64,000 nt of DNA from Bacteroidaceae bacterium (GTDB lineage Bacteria > Bacteroidota > Bacteroidia > Bacteroidales > Bacteroidaceae), in NCBI GenBank assembly GCA_024398435.1, contig JAKSJD010000002.1:186001-250000 (forward strand). Reading direction: 5' to 3'. Both the position numbers and the translations under genes were made by a program. The stretch's first letter is position 1; each line of letters opens with the position of its first letter. This document shows positions 28,332-38,660 of this stretch, piece by piece. The notes beneath the pieces are model-generated. The model made no database searches. It had not been told where the DNA came from and was given only the letters and a program-made list of their open reading frames with translations.

Positions 28332-28516
28332 CGTCATTACTAACCTTAAAATTAATACCTAATCAAATCCTTTTTTACAATCTTTTACCTTAACTTAATA
28401 CCTATTGAAAAAATTACCTTACTTAATACCTATTGATATCCTTATTAACAATAAACCTTTATATCCTTTACTAAAACCTAATGTTCTAACTTTGTTCGTG
28501 TGTCATTTTCTTTTTG
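28292..28516 (-). ncRNA. Candidate small RNA with internal direct repeats
   Basis: About 220 nt lie between a complete promoter (28523-28552) and a terminator on the minus strand. No ORF of useful size: the first ATG frame stops after six codons. The interior carries three to four imperfect copies of AATAGGTATTAAGTAAGGTAA (plus-strand copies near 28343, 28385 and 28414). Name and target unknown. Confidence 0.5.
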
Positions 28517-28522
28517 ACGCTG

Positions 28523-28552
28523 CAAAGGTACGCACTATTTGCCAACCTACAA
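28523..28552 (-). promoter_or_regulatory. Orphan promoter on the minus strand
   Basis: Minus strand: TTG (28552-28550), 19 nt, TACCTTTG (28530-28523). It points away from leuS, into the gene-free region. Confidence 0.75.
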
Positions 28553-28823
28553 TCATTTTATATCAAAAAAACATCGAAAAACATGGTTTCGTTGATGTTT
28601 ATCAATTGTTGTTGTCGAACACGCACGAAAAAACACCACTTTTTGGCATTTTTGACCCTTTCGAGCCGATATCGATTTCCGAAGAGAAAACCACAAGGCA
28701 AAACTCGCCGACTTACCAAATTTTTGACCCATCCATTTCCTCATACTCGGGGTAAAAGAGCTATAAGTTTGCTTTAATAGCAAAAAAAACTCGCATAAGC
28801 TTTTACACCTTATTATTTTTTAG

Positions 28824-28831
28824 TAACTTTG
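28824..28831 (+). promoter_or_regulatory. -7 element of leuS
   Basis: TAACTTTG, 73 nt before the ATG; the -33 half is not evident. The leader contains a GCCC...GGGC hairpin (about 28843-28860). Confidence 0.6.
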
Positions 28832-28903
28832 CACGCTGAATATGCCCTTCCATATGGGCACAACACAGAGAAAACAGAAAATCATTAAACATTAAACAAT
28901 AAA

Positions 28904-31738
28904 ATGGAATACAATTTCAGAGACATCGAGAAAAAATGGCAACAGAAATGGGTTGACCAAAAGACTTATCAAGTGAAGGAAGACAACGACAAGAAGAAAT
29001 TCTATGTACTCAACATGTTCCCTTATCCATCGGGAGCCGGACTTCATGTGGGACACCCTCTCGGCTACATTGCCAGCGATATATATGCACGCTACAAGCG
29101 CTTGAAAGGTTTCAACGTACTGAATCCAATGGGTTACGATGCCTACGGACTTCCTGCTGAGCAATATGCAATACAGACAGGTCAGCACCCAGAAGTGACT
29201 ACCAACCAGAATATCAACCGCTACCGCGAGCAACTCGACAAAATCGGTTTCTGCTTCGATTGGGATCGTGAGGTAAGAACATGCACCCCTATATATTATC
29301 ATTGGACACAATGGGCATTCCAACACATGTTCGCAAGCTACTACGACCTCTCACAGCAGAAAGCTCTCCCAATTGACACACTCATCGCCCACTTCGCAGA
29401 AAAAGGAACTGAAGGCTTGAACGTGGCTCAATCAGAAGAACTCTCGTTCACAGTCGACGAATGGAACGCAATGGACGAACAGCAGAAGAGCGACACATTG
29501 ATGAACTATCGCATCGCCTTCCTCGGCGAAACAATGGTCAACTGGTGTCCTAAACTCGGTACTGTGCTCGCAAACGACGAAGTAGTCGACGGAGTAAGCG
29601 TCCGCGGCGGATATCCAGTAGTGCAAAAGAAGATGCGCCAATGGTGTCTCCGAGTTTCTGCCTATTCACAGAGATTGCTCGACGGCCTCGACACAATCGA
29701 TTGGTCGGAATCAATCAAGGAAACACAACGCAACTGGATTGGTCGTTCGGAAGGTACAGAAATGCAGTTCAAGGTAAAAGGCACTGACCAGTCGTTCACA
29801 ATCTTCACCACTCGTGCCGACACAATCTTCGGAGTTACATTCATGGTTTTGGCACCAGAGAGCGAACTCGTTGCCTCACTCACAACCCCTGAGCAGAAAG
29901 CCGAAGTAGATGCCTATCTCGACGCTACCAAGAAACGCACCGAAAGAGAGCGCATGATAGATAAGAAAGTGACAGGCGTATTCACCGGAAGCTATGCAGT
30001 CAATCCATTCACAGGCGATGAAATCCCTGTATGGGTAAGCGATTACGTACTTGCCGGATACGGAACCGGAGCCATCATGGCCGTTCCTGCTCACGATAGC
30101 CGCGACTATGCATTCGCACGCCACTTCAACCTTCCAATCATTCCGCTCATCGAAGGATGCGACATCAGCGAAGAAAGTTTCGACGCAAAGGAAGGAATCG
30201 TTTGCAACTCACCAAAATGCCCTAAGGAAGGACAGTTCTCACTCAATGGCCTCACAGTGAAGGAAGCCATCGCAGCAACAAAGAAATATGTGGAAGAACA
30301 CAAACTCGGACGCGTGAAAGTCAACTACCGCCTCCGCGATGCAATCTTCTCTCGCCAGCGCTATTGGGGCGAACCATTCCCTGTATATTATAAGAATGGT
30401 ATTCCTCAGATGATTCCTGAAGAGTGTCTGCCTATCGAACTCCCAGCCGTCGACAAGTTCCTCCCAACCGAAACAGGCGAACCACCTCTCGGCAATGCCA
30501 CCAACTGGGCATGGGACGAAGCTGGCAAGCAGATTGTGGCCAATGAGAAGATTGACAACAAGACAGTGTTCCCAATCGAACTCTATACAATGCCAGGATT
30601 TGCCGGTTCATCAGCATACTACCTCCGCTACATGGACCCTCACAACACAGAGGCACTCGTAGGCAAGAAAGCTGATGAATATTGGCAGAATGTCGACCTC
30701 TATGTGGGTGGAAGCGAACACGCAACCGGTCACCTCATCTACAGCCGATTCTGGAACAAGTTCCTTTTCGACCTCGGCTACAGTGTGAAGGAAGAACCAT
30801 TCCAGAAACTCATCAACCAGGGAATGATTCAGGGACGAAGCAACTTCGTTTACCGCATCAAGGACACTAACACATTCGTAAGTCTTAACCTCAGTAAGGA
30901 CTACGACGTCACTCCAATTCATGTCGACGTCAACATCGTAAGCAACGATATCCTCGATGTCGAGGCATTCAAGGCTTGGCGTCCAGAATATGCAACAGCC
31001 GAATTCATCCTCGAAGACGGCAAGTATGTCTGTGGTTGGGCAATCGAAAAAATGTCGAAATCTATGTTCAACGTTGTCAATCCAGATATGATTGTTGAGA
31101 AGTTCGGTGCCGACACACTTCGCATGTACGAAATGTTCCTTGGCCCTGTTGAGCAAAGCAAACCTTGGGATACAAACGGAATCGATGGTTGCCACCGCTT
31201 CCTCAAGAAACTCTGGGGCATGTTCTTCGACCGCGACGGACAACTCGTCCTCACAGATGATGCTCCAACAAAGGACGAACTCCGCAGCATCCACAAACTC
31301 ATCAAGAAGGTGGGCGATGATATTGAAAACTTCTCATTCAACACATCAGTTGCTGCATTCATGATTTGCCTCAACGAGCTCAACGGATTGAAGAGCAAGA
31401 ACAAGCAAGTGATGGAACAATTCGTCATCCTTATGGCACCTTTCACTCCTCATCTCTGCGAGGAACTCTGGGAAGCACTCGGACACGACACATCTGTTTG
31501 TGATGCACAATGGCCAGAATTCAACGAGAGCTTCTTGAAGGAAGACAGCGTGAAGATGATGATCAGTTTCAACGGTAAGGCTCGCTTCCCTATGGAATTT
31601 GCCGCAGATGCCGACAACGAAACAATCGAAAAAGCCGTTATGGACAATCCTCAGACAGCCAAATATACAGAGGGATTCCAGGTGGCAAAGGTAATCATCG
31701 TACCAAAGAAGATTGTCAATATTGTATTGAAGAAATAA
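28904..31738 (+). CDS. leuS: Leucyl-tRNA synthetase
   Basis: A 944-residue class I synthetase that charges tRNA-Leu. HIGH motif is HVGH (residues 48-51), KMSKS motif is EKMSKSMFN; the CP1 editing domain is inserted between them with '[16 protein letters not shown]' (threonine-rich editing site). Length is somewhat above E. coli LeuS (860), as is usual for Bacteroidetes. It heads a run of plus-strand genes, followed after 36 nt by the YitT-RdgB fusion. Confidence 0.99.
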   Translation: MEYNFRDIEKKWQQKWVDQKTYQVKEDNDKKKFYVLNMFPYPSGAGLHVGHPLGYIASDIYARYKRLKGFNVLNPMGYDAYGLPAEQYAIQTGQHPEVTTNQNINRYREQLDKIGFCFDWDREVRTCTPIYYHWTQWAFQHMFASYYDLSQQKALPIDTLIAHFAEKGTEGLNVAQSEELSFTVDEWNAMDEQQKSDTLMNYRIAFLGETMVNWCPKLGTVLANDEVVDGVSVRGGYPVVQKKMRQWCLRVSAYSQRLLDGLDTIDWSESIKETQRNWIGRSEGTEMQFKVKGTDQSFTIFTTRADTIFGVTFMVLAPESELVASLTTPEQKAEVDAYLDATKKRTERERMIDKKVTGVFTGSYAVNPFTGDEIPVWVSDYVLAGYGTGAIMAVPAHDSRDYAFARHFNLPIIPLIEGCDISEESFDAKEGIVCNSPKCPKEGQFSLNGLTVKEAIAATKKYVEEHKLGRVKVNYRLRDAIFSRQRYWGEPFPVYYKNGIPQMIPEECLPIELPAVDKFLPTETGEPPLGNATNWAWDEAGKQIVANEKIDNKTVFPIELYTMPGFAGSSAYYLRYMDPHNTEALVGKKADEYWQNVDLYVGGSEHATGHLIYSRFWNKFLFDLGYSVKEEPFQKLINQGMIQGRSNFVYRIKDTNTFVSLNLSKDYDVTPIHVDVNIVSNDILDVEAFKAWRPEYATAEFILEDGKYVCGWAIEKMSKSMFNVVNPDMIVEKFGADTLRMYEMFLGPVEQSKPWDTNGIDGCHRFLKKLWGMFFDRDGQLVLTDDAPTKDELRSIHKLIKKVGDDIENFSFNTSVAAFMICLNELNGLKSKNKQVMEQFVILMAPFTPHLCEELWEALGHDTSVCDAQWPEFNESFLKEDSVKMMISFNGKARFPMEFAADADNETIEKAVMDNPQTAKYTEGFQVAKVIIVPKKIVNIVLKK

Positions 31739-31774
31739 TAATGTAGTACCGACAAACGTTTTATATCCATAGAG

Positions 31775-33280
31775 ATGAAACAAAGGTTGAAATTAATAGC
31801 AGACGAAGCAAGCGACTACATATACATAGCAATCGCCTTGCTTATATATGCCACAGGTGTGACACTCTTCCTCCTGCCATACGAAATCACGACTGGTGGT
31901 GTGACGGGTATTGCTTCCCTCATCTTCTTCGCAACGGGAATTGAGGTGCAGATATCCTACCTCATCATGAATGCCATTCTGCTCGTGCTTGCAATCAAGA
32001 TAGTAGGGTGGAGATTCTGCGTGAAGACAATCTATGGAGTTGGATTGCTGACAATATATCTTTGGGTATTGCAACGAATGGTGGAAGACGATAACGGCCA
32101 ATTGCCACACCTCGTGGGCGACCAAGCTTTCATGGCTGTGGTACTCGGTGCCTTGCTCGAAGGTATTGCTCTTGGTATTTGTTTCTCACACAACGGAAGT
32201 ACAGGCGGAACGGATATCATCGCAGCCATTGTCAACAAGTATAAGGAAGTGTCACTCGGTACAGTTCTTATGCTCTTGGATTGCATCATCATTTCGTCCA
32301 GCTACTTTGTATTCGTCGGCGATGAAGGCACTACAAAGGCTCTTGAGAAGATTGTGTTCGGCTTTACAGCACTCATCATCTCGGGCATGACACTCGATTT
32401 CGTGGTCAACCGCAACCGCCAATCAGTGCAGTTTATGATTTTCTCACGCAACTATTCACGTATTGCCACAATGCTCAACAAGCAAGGCTTTGGAGTTACA
32501 GTGCTCGACGGAACTGGCTGGTACACCCGAACCGAACGCAAGGTAGTAGTGGTGGTTGCACGTAAACGACAATCTGTAAATATTCTTCGTTACATCAAAA
32601 TCATCGACCCATACGCATTCGTTTCGATGGGAAATGTTCAAGGTGTGTATGGAGAAGGATTCGACCCTATGAAAGCAAAAATAAAGAAAGCAAAGCCTAC
32701 ACTCGTATTTGCCACTAACAACCAGCATAAACTGGAGGAAGTACGCAAGATAATAGGCGACAAATTTGAAATCAGAAGCCTTGAAGACATTGGTTGCAAG
32801 GTGGAATTGCCAGAGACATCCGACAGCCTCGAAGGCAATGCCCTTCAAAAGGCTCAGTACATTAAGAAATACTATGGCTTCGACTGTTTTGCCGATGATA
32901 CAGGTCTTGAATGTGCAGCACTTGGAGGAGAACCTGGTGTTCGTTCTGCTCGCTATGCATGCGAAGACGGAGGAGCTGACCATGATTCGGAGGCAAACAT
33001 GAAGAAACTCTTGAAGAATCTCGAAGGCAAGGAAGACAGAAGTGCACAATTCCGTACTGCCATTGCACTTCTCTACAAGGACGAGACACTCGTGTTTGAA
33101 GGCATTGTGAAAGGTCACATTATCAGCGAGAAGAAGGGTAGCGAAGGATTTGGCTACGACCCTGTCTTTATGCCTGACGGATACAATGAGACATTTGCCG
33201 AACTCGGAAGCGATGTGAAAAACAAAATCAGCCACCGAGCACAGGCAGTTGCTAAACTTTGTGAATTCCTTATCAAATAA
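31775..33280 (+). CDS. Fusion of YitT membrane protein and RdgB/HAM1 NTP pyrophosphatase
   Basis: A single 501-codon frame encodes two normally separate proteins. Residues 1-298 are a YitT-type membrane protein: five or six helices and the C-terminal DUF2179 domain (about 215-295). Residues 299-501 are a complete RdgB-type enzyme that hydrolyses dITP/XTP: '[17 protein letters not shown]' (start), '[20 protein letters not shown]' (metal Asp) and 'GFGYDPVF'. An internal ATG at 32669 is preceded by GGAGAAGG at 10 nt, so a separate soluble RdgB could also be made. In most relatives the two genes are adjacent; here the stop between them is missing. Confidence 0.88.
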   Translation: MKQRLKLIADEASDYIYIAIALLIYATGVTLFLLPYEITTGGVTGIASLIFFATGIEVQISYLIMNAILLVLAIKIVGWRFCVKTIYGVGLLTIYLWVLQRMVEDDNGQLPHLVGDQAFMAVVLGALLEGIALGICFSHNGSTGGTDIIAAIVNKYKEVSLGTVLMLLDCIIISSSYFVFVGDEGTTKALEKIVFGFTALIISGMTLDFVVNRNRQSVQFMIFSRNYSRIATMLNKQGFGVTVLDGTGWYTRTERKVVVVVARKRQSVNILRYIKIIDPYAFVSMGNVQGVYGEGFDPMKAKIKKAKPTLVFATNNQHKLEEVRKIIGDKFEIRSLEDIGCKVELPETSDSLEGNALQKAQYIKKYYGFDCFADDTGLECAALGGEPGVRSARYACEDGGADHDSEANMKKLLKNLEGKEDRSAQFRTAIALLYKDETLVFEGIVKGHIISEKKGSEGFGYDPVFMPDGYNETFAELGSDVKNKISHRAQAVAKLCEFLIK

Positions 33281-33288
33281 ATAAACGT

Positions 33289-35601
33289 ATGAGACAAGCA
33301 AAACTTTTCGTACTATTTTGTATCGCCAGCCTCTTTGCTGCAAACGCATTTGCCAGTTATGGAGATTGGAAGATATACGCATCGTATGGCAATGCAACTA
33401 AGGTTGCAGAACTGAACAATGTGATTTATGTTGTCAGCAACAACGGACTTTACAGCTATGGAATTGACGATACAAGCGTTGAAACCTACAATAAGGCAGA
33501 AACTCTTAGCGATAATGATATTTTCGATATTATCAGTTGTGAGAAGACGAAGCAGGTGGTAATTGTCTATTCAAACGGCAATGTTGACCTTCTCGATACG
33601 AAGGGCAATGTGTATAACATGCCTGAATTGAAGGACAAGAACCTCAATGATAAAACCCTCAACCAACTGTATGTTTATGAAGAAAATATCTATATAAGCA
33701 CCAATTCGGGTATTGTAGTTCTCGATACAAAGCGCAAAGTGTTTGCCAACTTTTTCTATTTCGGTGAAAAGGTAGCTGGAATTACGATTGATAATGGATA
33801 TATTGTTGCTGTTACAGAAGGTGGTACGTACAAAGGTAAACTCACTGACAATCTTCTCGACAGCAATAAATGGCAGCGCATAAGCACGCAATACTTCACT
33901 CGAATCGTTCAGTTTGGCAACGATTATTACTTCACTAACAGGTACAACCGTTTGTTCCGAACAACCAATAAGGACACATTTGCATGGAAACAAATTTCTG
34001 ATGTTGTGATTACGGAGATGTGTGTTGTAGGCGATAGGATTTTCGTGTTTACGGCTGATGATATTTATGTATATGATAAGGACCAAAACGAAACAAAGAT
34101 TCCAAATCCAGGTTATAAGAGTCTTCTTGCAAAGGGCAACACATATTGGGTGGCTGCCGGTACGGAAGGATTGAAGGGAATGAGTTTCGATGGAAAGGAA
34201 TTCACTCAGAAGGTTTCTTCCATCATTCCTGACGGACCTATCCGCAACTATTTCTTCCGCATGAAGATGATGGACAACGGAAGGTTGTTGGTTGCAGGTG
34301 GTGCTTTCAACTATCCTGATGTTAAGTGGACGGGAACTATCATGAAATATGAAGACGGAAAGTGGACAACATTCGATGAGGAAGGTCCAATCAATGATGT
34401 TGGCGACTACTACTATAATAATATTTGTGATATTCTGCAAGACCCTGACGACTCTGAACATCACTATGCAAGTGCTGCCTCTTCGGGTATCTATGAGTTT
34501 AAGGACTATAAGTATGTGAACCACATCACTCGAACAAACTCTCCTCTGACAAGTATTCTTCCAAACAGTAGCCACGTAAACAACTATGTTCGTATTACAG
34601 GTTTGGCCTTGGACAAGCACAAGAACCTTTGGATGCTCAATACAGAGGTGGACACGATTGTGAGAGTGATGAAGCCAGACAAGACATGGGATTCGTATTA
34701 TTTCCCTGAAATTGCGAAGAGTCCTACTTTCGACCAGATTGTATTCGATGAAAGAGGTTGGGCTTGGATTAATTGCCGCCGAACATTGAACGACCGTGTT
34801 GCTGGTGTTTTGGTGCTCGACAACAACGGAACTCTTGAGAACAAGTCGGATGATGATTATCGTTTTTGCTCTTATGTTACAAATCAGGATGGTACTTCAT
34901 ACAGTTTCAATTATGTCAATTGTTTGCTCGAAGACCTCAATGGAGCAATGTGGATTGGTACGAACAAAGGACCTTTCGTGCTTTACGACCCTCGGACAGT
35001 CTTTGATGAGAAACCAATATTCTATCAGGTAAAGGTGCCTCGCAACGACGGAACCAATTATGCCGATTATCTCTTGGCAGATATTGAGGTGAAGTGTATG
35101 GCCATTGATGGAGGCAACAGAAAGTGGTTTGGTACGGTTGGCAATGGAGTTTATCTTGTAAGTGCCGATGGAACAGAGATTCTTGAGCATTTCACAACAG
35201 AGAACAGTCCTCTTCTTTCGGATGAGATTTATTCGATTGCAATCGATGGCCGCACTGGTGAAGTGTTTATCGGAACCACAAAGGGCCTTGTGTCTTACAT
35301 GAGCAATGCTACAAATCCTGATGAGGAATTTGACAAGGACCTCGTGAAGGTTTATCCTAATCCTATCCGTCCTGACTATACAGGCGATATTATCATCAAG
35401 GGTTTGATGGCTGATAGTCGTGTGAAGATTGTGAATGCAGCTGGCCGATTGGTACATGAAGGCATTTCGGTTGGTGGCGAATTCACTTGGAACGGCAAGC
35501 TAAATGGTGGCAAGAAGGCTGCTTCGGGAGTTTATTATGTGCTTGCAACCGATTCGGAAGGCGATAAGGGAGTGGCCACAAAATTCTTGATAGTAAGGTA
35601 A
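33289..35601 (+). CDS. porZ: PorZ-like beta-propeller protein with T9SS C-terminal domain
   Basis: A 770-residue exported protein (signal peptide to about AFA, residue 22). It consists of beta-propeller repeats ('two-component regulator propeller' type; e.g. 'MWIGTNKGPFVLYD', 'KWFGTVGNGVYLVSADG') and ends in a T9SS type-A sorting domain from 'VKVYPNPIRPDYTG' to the last residues. The N-terminal 'WKIYASYGNATKVAELNNVI' region fits PorZ, which in Porphyromonas is part of the surface attachment complex that ligates cargo to A-LPS. It starts 8 nt after the fusion gene. Identification as PorZ rather than another propeller protein is likely, not certain. Confidence 0.75.
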   Translation: MRQAKLFVLFCIASLFAANAFASYGDWKIYASYGNATKVAELNNVIYVVSNNGLYSYGIDDTSVETYNKAETLSDNDIFDIISCEKTKQVVIVYSNGNVDLLDTKGNVYNMPELKDKNLNDKTLNQLYVYEENIYISTNSGIVVLDTKRKVFANFFYFGEKVAGITIDNGYIVAVTEGGTYKGKLTDNLLDSNKWQRISTQYFTRIVQFGNDYYFTNRYNRLFRTTNKDTFAWKQISDVVITEMCVVGDRIFVFTADDIYVYDKDQNETKIPNPGYKSLLAKGNTYWVAAGTEGLKGMSFDGKEFTQKVSSIIPDGPIRNYFFRMKMMDNGRLLVAGGAFNYPDVKWTGTIMKYEDGKWTTFDEEGPINDVGDYYYNNICDILQDPDDSEHHYASAASSGIYEFKDYKYVNHITRTNSPLTSILPNSSHVNNYVRITGLALDKHKNLWMLNTEVDTIVRVMKPDKTWDSYYFPEIAKSPTFDQIVFDERGWAWINCRRTLNDRVAGVLVLDNNGTLENKSDDDYRFCSYVTNQDGTSYSFNYVNCLLEDLNGAMWIGTNKGPFVLYDPRTVFDEKPIFYQVKVPRNDGTNYADYLLADIEVKCMAIDGGNRKWFGTVGNGVYLVSADGTEILEHFTTENSPLLSDEIYSIAIDGRTGEVFIGTTKGLVSYMSNATNPDEEFDKDLVKVYPNPIRPDYTGDIIIKGLMADSRVKIVNAAGRLVHEGISVGGEFTWNGKLNGGKKAASGVYYVLATDSEGDKGVATKFLIVR

Positions 35602-35675
35602 AAGTTGCTGAACGATGCCTGCATCGGCAGAAATCGTTTTGGCAGAATCAATCAATACTCACTCTAACAATAAGT

Positions 35676-37112
35676 ATGGACAGGCATTTCATTCATATCT
35701 ACCCAGCGAGGATGAGATTCTTGTCCATACTTTGTTTTTGCATTTCGTTCTTTGGCTTTGCTCAGAAATGTTTAGCCGATGATGGGCTCCATAAGGTGTT
35801 TATCACGTTCGACCAGTGTTCCGAAACCTTTGCCAGAGGTACATTTGCCATTGACGACCCTTCCACTCCTATCTTGGCCGACATTCGATATCGAGGTTCT
35901 TCGGCTTTGAAATATACGAAGAAAGCTTTTGCACTCAAACTCCTTGATGAGAATGAGGAACAGCTCGACACTGCTTTTTTTGGCATGAGATGCGACAACT
36001 CGTGGATTCTTGATGCAATGGCTATTGATAAGGCGAGGATGAGGAATATGGTTTCATTTGATATTTGGAACGATTTTGCTGAGCCGCCTTATCATAAATA
36101 CTATGAGGAAGATGCGATAAATGGCATTCGAGGGGTGTTTGTGGAGCTTTATATAAATGAAGAATATGCTGGACTTTATTGTCTTGAGGAGAAAATCGAC
36201 CGCAAGCAACTGAAGTTGAAGAAGTTTAAGGGCGAACAGGCAAAAGGGCTTCTCTACAAGGCCGATATGTGGGCTTCGTTCTATCAGAAGAGTGTTTCGT
36301 TCTACAACTATGATAATATGAGTCGCTCTTGGGATGCTTGGGTTTGCGACTATCCCGAGGTGGAGGACGATGAACCGATAGATTGGGCTCCTCTGGTCAA
36401 TCTCATCCACTTCTTCTCGTATGAGAAAAGGGCAACCGTCTTGTCCGAAATCGATGATAGGCTTGATGTTCCGGTTTGGCGCGACCTCTTCCTCTTCATG
36501 GAACTTATCAAGGGCGAGGACAACACTTCGAAGAATCTCTTCGTCTACATCTACAATATGCTTCAAGCCGAGAAGTTCACTTGTTGCCCTTGGGACATGG
36601 ATGCCACATGGGGCAGAACATGGGACGGAGAGGAGATGAGTGCCATTACCGAAGTTGTGAACCGCAACTATATCAACAGTTTCTTCATTTACCTATATGA
36701 TGGAGAGGCTGCCGATTATGCCACTCGCTACAATCAATTGCGCGAAACCTATTTCCGTCCGGAGGAATTGAAGAAGCGATTCGACCGCTATTTCGACCTT
36801 TTCCGTGAGAGTGGAGCAGCCGCGAGGGAAGAGGAGAAATGGAATGGTGTGGACGGAATCGAAGTGGATTTCGACCGCGAACAGCAATACATCCACGATT
36901 GGATCGACCAACGAATCGAATATCTTGACAAGAAATACAGCCTCGACCCTATCAGTATCCATTCGGTTTCGAGATCGTCCGAGGCATCGGCCAATCTTCG
37001 CGATGCCCAAATCTTCGACCTTCAAGGCCGGCGAATCAGCATTTCCACGGGTTCGTCTGCATCTCTTCCTCACGGAATCTACATTGTGAACGGCCAGAAA
37101 CGCCTTTTGTAG
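35676..37112 (+). CDS. CotH kinase family protein, secreted
   Basis: A 478-residue exported protein (signal ending near FAQKCLA; start at 35676 or at an internal ATG, 35712, 12 codons later, which gives a more usual signal). CotH-like kinase features include 'IRYRGSSALKYTKKAFALKL' (about 66-85), 'RNMVSFDIWNDFA' and the metal-binding 'PWDMDATWGRTWDG'. CotH proteins phosphorylate surface or spore proteins or glycans. It ends in a short 'IFDLQGRR...GIYIVNGQK' tail, the form common in Bacteroidales exported proteins. It follows PorZ by 74 nt. Target unknown. Confidence 0.85.
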   Translation: MDRHFIHIYPARMRFLSILCFCISFFGFAQKCLADDGLHKVFITFDQCSETFARGTFAIDDPSTPILADIRYRGSSALKYTKKAFALKLLDENEEQLDTAFFGMRCDNSWILDAMAIDKARMRNMVSFDIWNDFAEPPYHKYYEEDAINGIRGVFVELYINEEYAGLYCLEEKIDRKQLKLKKFKGEQAKGLLYKADMWASFYQKSVSFYNYDNMSRSWDAWVCDYPEVEDDEPIDWAPLVNLIHFFSYEKRATVLSEIDDRLDVPVWRDLFLFMELIKGEDNTSKNLFVYIYNMLQAEKFTCCPWDMDATWGRTWDGEEMSAITEVVNRNYINSFFIYLYDGEAADYATRYNQLRETYFRPEELKKRFDRYFDLFRESGAAAREEEKWNGVDGIEVDFDREQQYIHDWIDQRIEYLDKKYSLDPISIHSVSRSSEASANLRDAQIFDLQGRRISISTGSSASLPHGIYIVNGQKRLL

Positions 37113-37202
37113 GTCCTGGTTTTCCCATCTTCATTCTTCTACACCTATTATAATATATGCGTGCGCGCGTAGGATTATTTTGCCTTTCTTATAGGTTGAT
37201 TC

Positions 37203-37290
37203 TTAAATCAGCGTCGCAATTTAATTAAACAGCGTACGTAATTTAATTAAACGGCGACGTAATTTAATTAAACGGCGACGTTGTTTTAAG
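37203..37290. repeat. Tandem/hairpin repeat, AATTTAATTAAAC(A/G)GCG family, copy 1
   Basis: Three units of 21-22 nt (AATTTAATTAAACGGCGACGT-like) lie between TTAAATCAGCGTCGC and GCGACGTTGTTTTAA, which are near inverted repeats. A second full copy lies at 47218-47305. Confidence 0.85.
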
Positions 37291-37471
37291 TTTGTTCTTA
37301 TAGAAAACGGGTTTTGAACCGATGCCTTCATGAAAATGCTTCAATACAACAACGGAAACTGCAATATGAATAACTATCCGGATTTTCCGTCATTTTGTCA
37401 ACTACAACTTGCCAAAACGGGCAAAAATCAGTCATCAACATTGCCAAAACACACGAAAAACGCCAATTTGT

Positions 37472-37502
37472 TTGGTGGTTTCACAGAAAAGCACTACCTT
37501 TG
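37472..37502 (+). promoter_or_regulatory. greA promoter
   Basis: TTG (37472-37474), 20 nt, TACCTTTG (37495-37502); leader of about 128 nt. Confidence 0.8.
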
Positions 37503-37636
37503 CAGAGCAATTAAGGTAAAAGGGTTCCGATGCGTTGAGTGTCGGAATTCTTATCTTTTTCTGCGCAAAACGAGACTTAATACCGCCACACAAGTGGCCA
37601 AAACTAAACATTAGAAACATTTAAAACTGTATTTAT

Positions 37637-38101
37637 ATGGCTTATATGTCAAAAGAAGGCTACGATAAAATCAGAGCCGAAATCAAGCAACTCGAAGAAG
37701 TTGAACGTCCAGAAGTAATACGTCAAATCCAGGAAGCTCGCGAAAAAGGCGACCTTTCTGAAAATGCTGAATACGATGCAGCCAAGGAAGCTCAAGGCAA
37801 ACTCGAAACTAAGATTGCCGAACTCAAGGCTGTCCTTGCCGATGCAAAGATAATCGACCCATCAAGAGTTCAGACAGACACAGTTCAGATTCTCTCAAAA
37901 GTAGAGATGAAGAACGTGAAGACTGGTATGACAATGACTTACACTCTCGTTAGCGAGAGCGAAGCAAACCTCCGCGAAAACAAGATTTCCGTAAAGACTC
38001 CTATCGCACAGGGACTTCTCGGAAAGAAGGTTGGAGACATTGCAAAGATTCAAATTCCACAAGGAATCATCGAACTCGAAATCATCAACATCAGCGTCTA
38101 A
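37637..38101 (+). CDS. greA: Transcription elongation factor GreA
   Basis: A 154-residue factor that rescues backtracked RNA polymerase by stimulating transcript cleavage. The N-terminal coiled coil carries the tip acidic residues in 'GDLSENAEYDAAKEAQ' (about 38-53, the GDLSENAEY signature), and the C-terminal FKBP-like domain includes 'SVKTPIAQGLLGKKVGD'. Normal length. Upstream of a HIT protein gene by 6 nt. Confidence 0.98.
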   Translation: MAYMSKEGYDKIRAEIKQLEEVERPEVIRQIQEAREKGDLSENAEYDAAKEAQGKLETKIAELKAVLADAKIIDPSRVQTDTVQILSKVEMKNVKTGMTMTYTLVSESEANLRENKISVKTPIAQGLLGKKVGDIAKIQIPQGIIELEIINISV

Positions 38102-38107
38102 ACCACT

Positions 38108-38512
38108 ATGGCATCAATCTTCTCACTCATAGCTCAAGGCGAAATACCAAGCTACAAATGTGCCGAGACAGATGAATTCTATGCATTCCTCGACATCAAC
38201 CCACTCGTAAAGGGCCATACTCTCTGCATTCCTCGCAGAGAAGTCGACTACATTTTCGATATGGAAGACGATGAAATCGCACGTTTCCAAGTGTTCGCAA
38301 AGAAGGTAGCTCAAGCCATCAAGGTCGCATTCCCATGCGTAAAGGTAGGCGAAGCAGTGCTCGGACTTGAAGTTCCACATGCTCACATCCACCTCATTCC
38401 AATGCAGTCGGAAAAGGATATGCTCTTCAGCAATCCAAAACAATCATTCCCTGCCGACGAAATGCAGGCAGCAGCCGATGCAATCTTTGCAGAATTCCAG
38501 AAGATAAAGTAA
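38108..38512 (+). CDS. HIT family hydrolase
   Basis: A 134-residue histidine-triad nucleotide-binding protein. The triad is 'VPHAHIHLIPM' (H-x-H-x-H, about 95-105), with the opening 'FSLIAQGEIPSYKCAETDEF' typical of the family. HIT proteins hydrolyse nucleoside phosphoramidates or dinucleoside polyphosphates. It is co-transcribed with greA (6 nt gap) and followed by a bidirectional terminator. Confidence 0.93.
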   Translation: MASIFSLIAQGEIPSYKCAETDEFYAFLDINPLVKGHTLCIPRREVDYIFDMEDDEIARFQVFAKKVAQAIKVAFPCVKVGEAVLGLEVPHAHIHLIPMQSEKDMLFSNPKQSFPADEMQAAADAIFAEFQKIK

Positions 38513-38530
38513 TTCAACCAACTCCATACA

Positions 38531-38565
38531 ATAAAAGCCAGTGACCATAAGTCATTGGCTTTTAT
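38531..38565. terminator. Bidirectional terminator after greA-HIT
   Basis: ATAAAAGCCA pairs with TGGCTTTTAT, extended by TGAC/GTCA, around a short loop; A-run on the left and T-run on the right serve both strands. Confidence 0.85.
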
Positions 38566-38569
38566 CATT

Positions 38570-38660
38570 GTTATCCAATTGATAACCGATAACTACTATC
38601 TGCTATCTAATAACTACTATCTGATAACTGATATCTTATATCTAAAAACCGCTATCTTAT
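38570..38660. repeat. GATAACTACTATCTG-type repeat
   Basis: Repeated (T)AACTACTATCTGATAACTGAT-like words, the inverse of those at 2833-2905. Dispersed intergenic repeat between convergent genes. Confidence 0.6.

Larger units (their letters stand above)
27605..28903. other. Gene-free spacer with mobile-like and RNA-like structure (1.3 kb)
   Basis: No convincing protein gene. Contains a copy of the GCGTTGCGCGTTGCAGCG repeat (27736-27773), a C/G-run element (about 27792-27852), a MITE-like element (27897-28290), a promoter-terminator unit on the minus strand (28292-28552), and the leuS promoter region. Confidence 0.75.
37113..37636. other. Spacer with tandem-repeat element and greA promoter (524 nt)
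   Basis: No gene is supported. It holds the AATTTAATTAAACGGCGACG repeat element at 37203-37290 and the greA promoter at 37472-37502. Between them, 37291-37471, nothing I can name. Confidence 0.65.

Noticed and set aside
28405-28777. Plus-strand frames of 87-116 codons in the leuS upstream spacer
   Set aside because: They read through a repeat unit and AT-rich sequence, have no start context, and overlap the minus-strand promoter-terminator unit.
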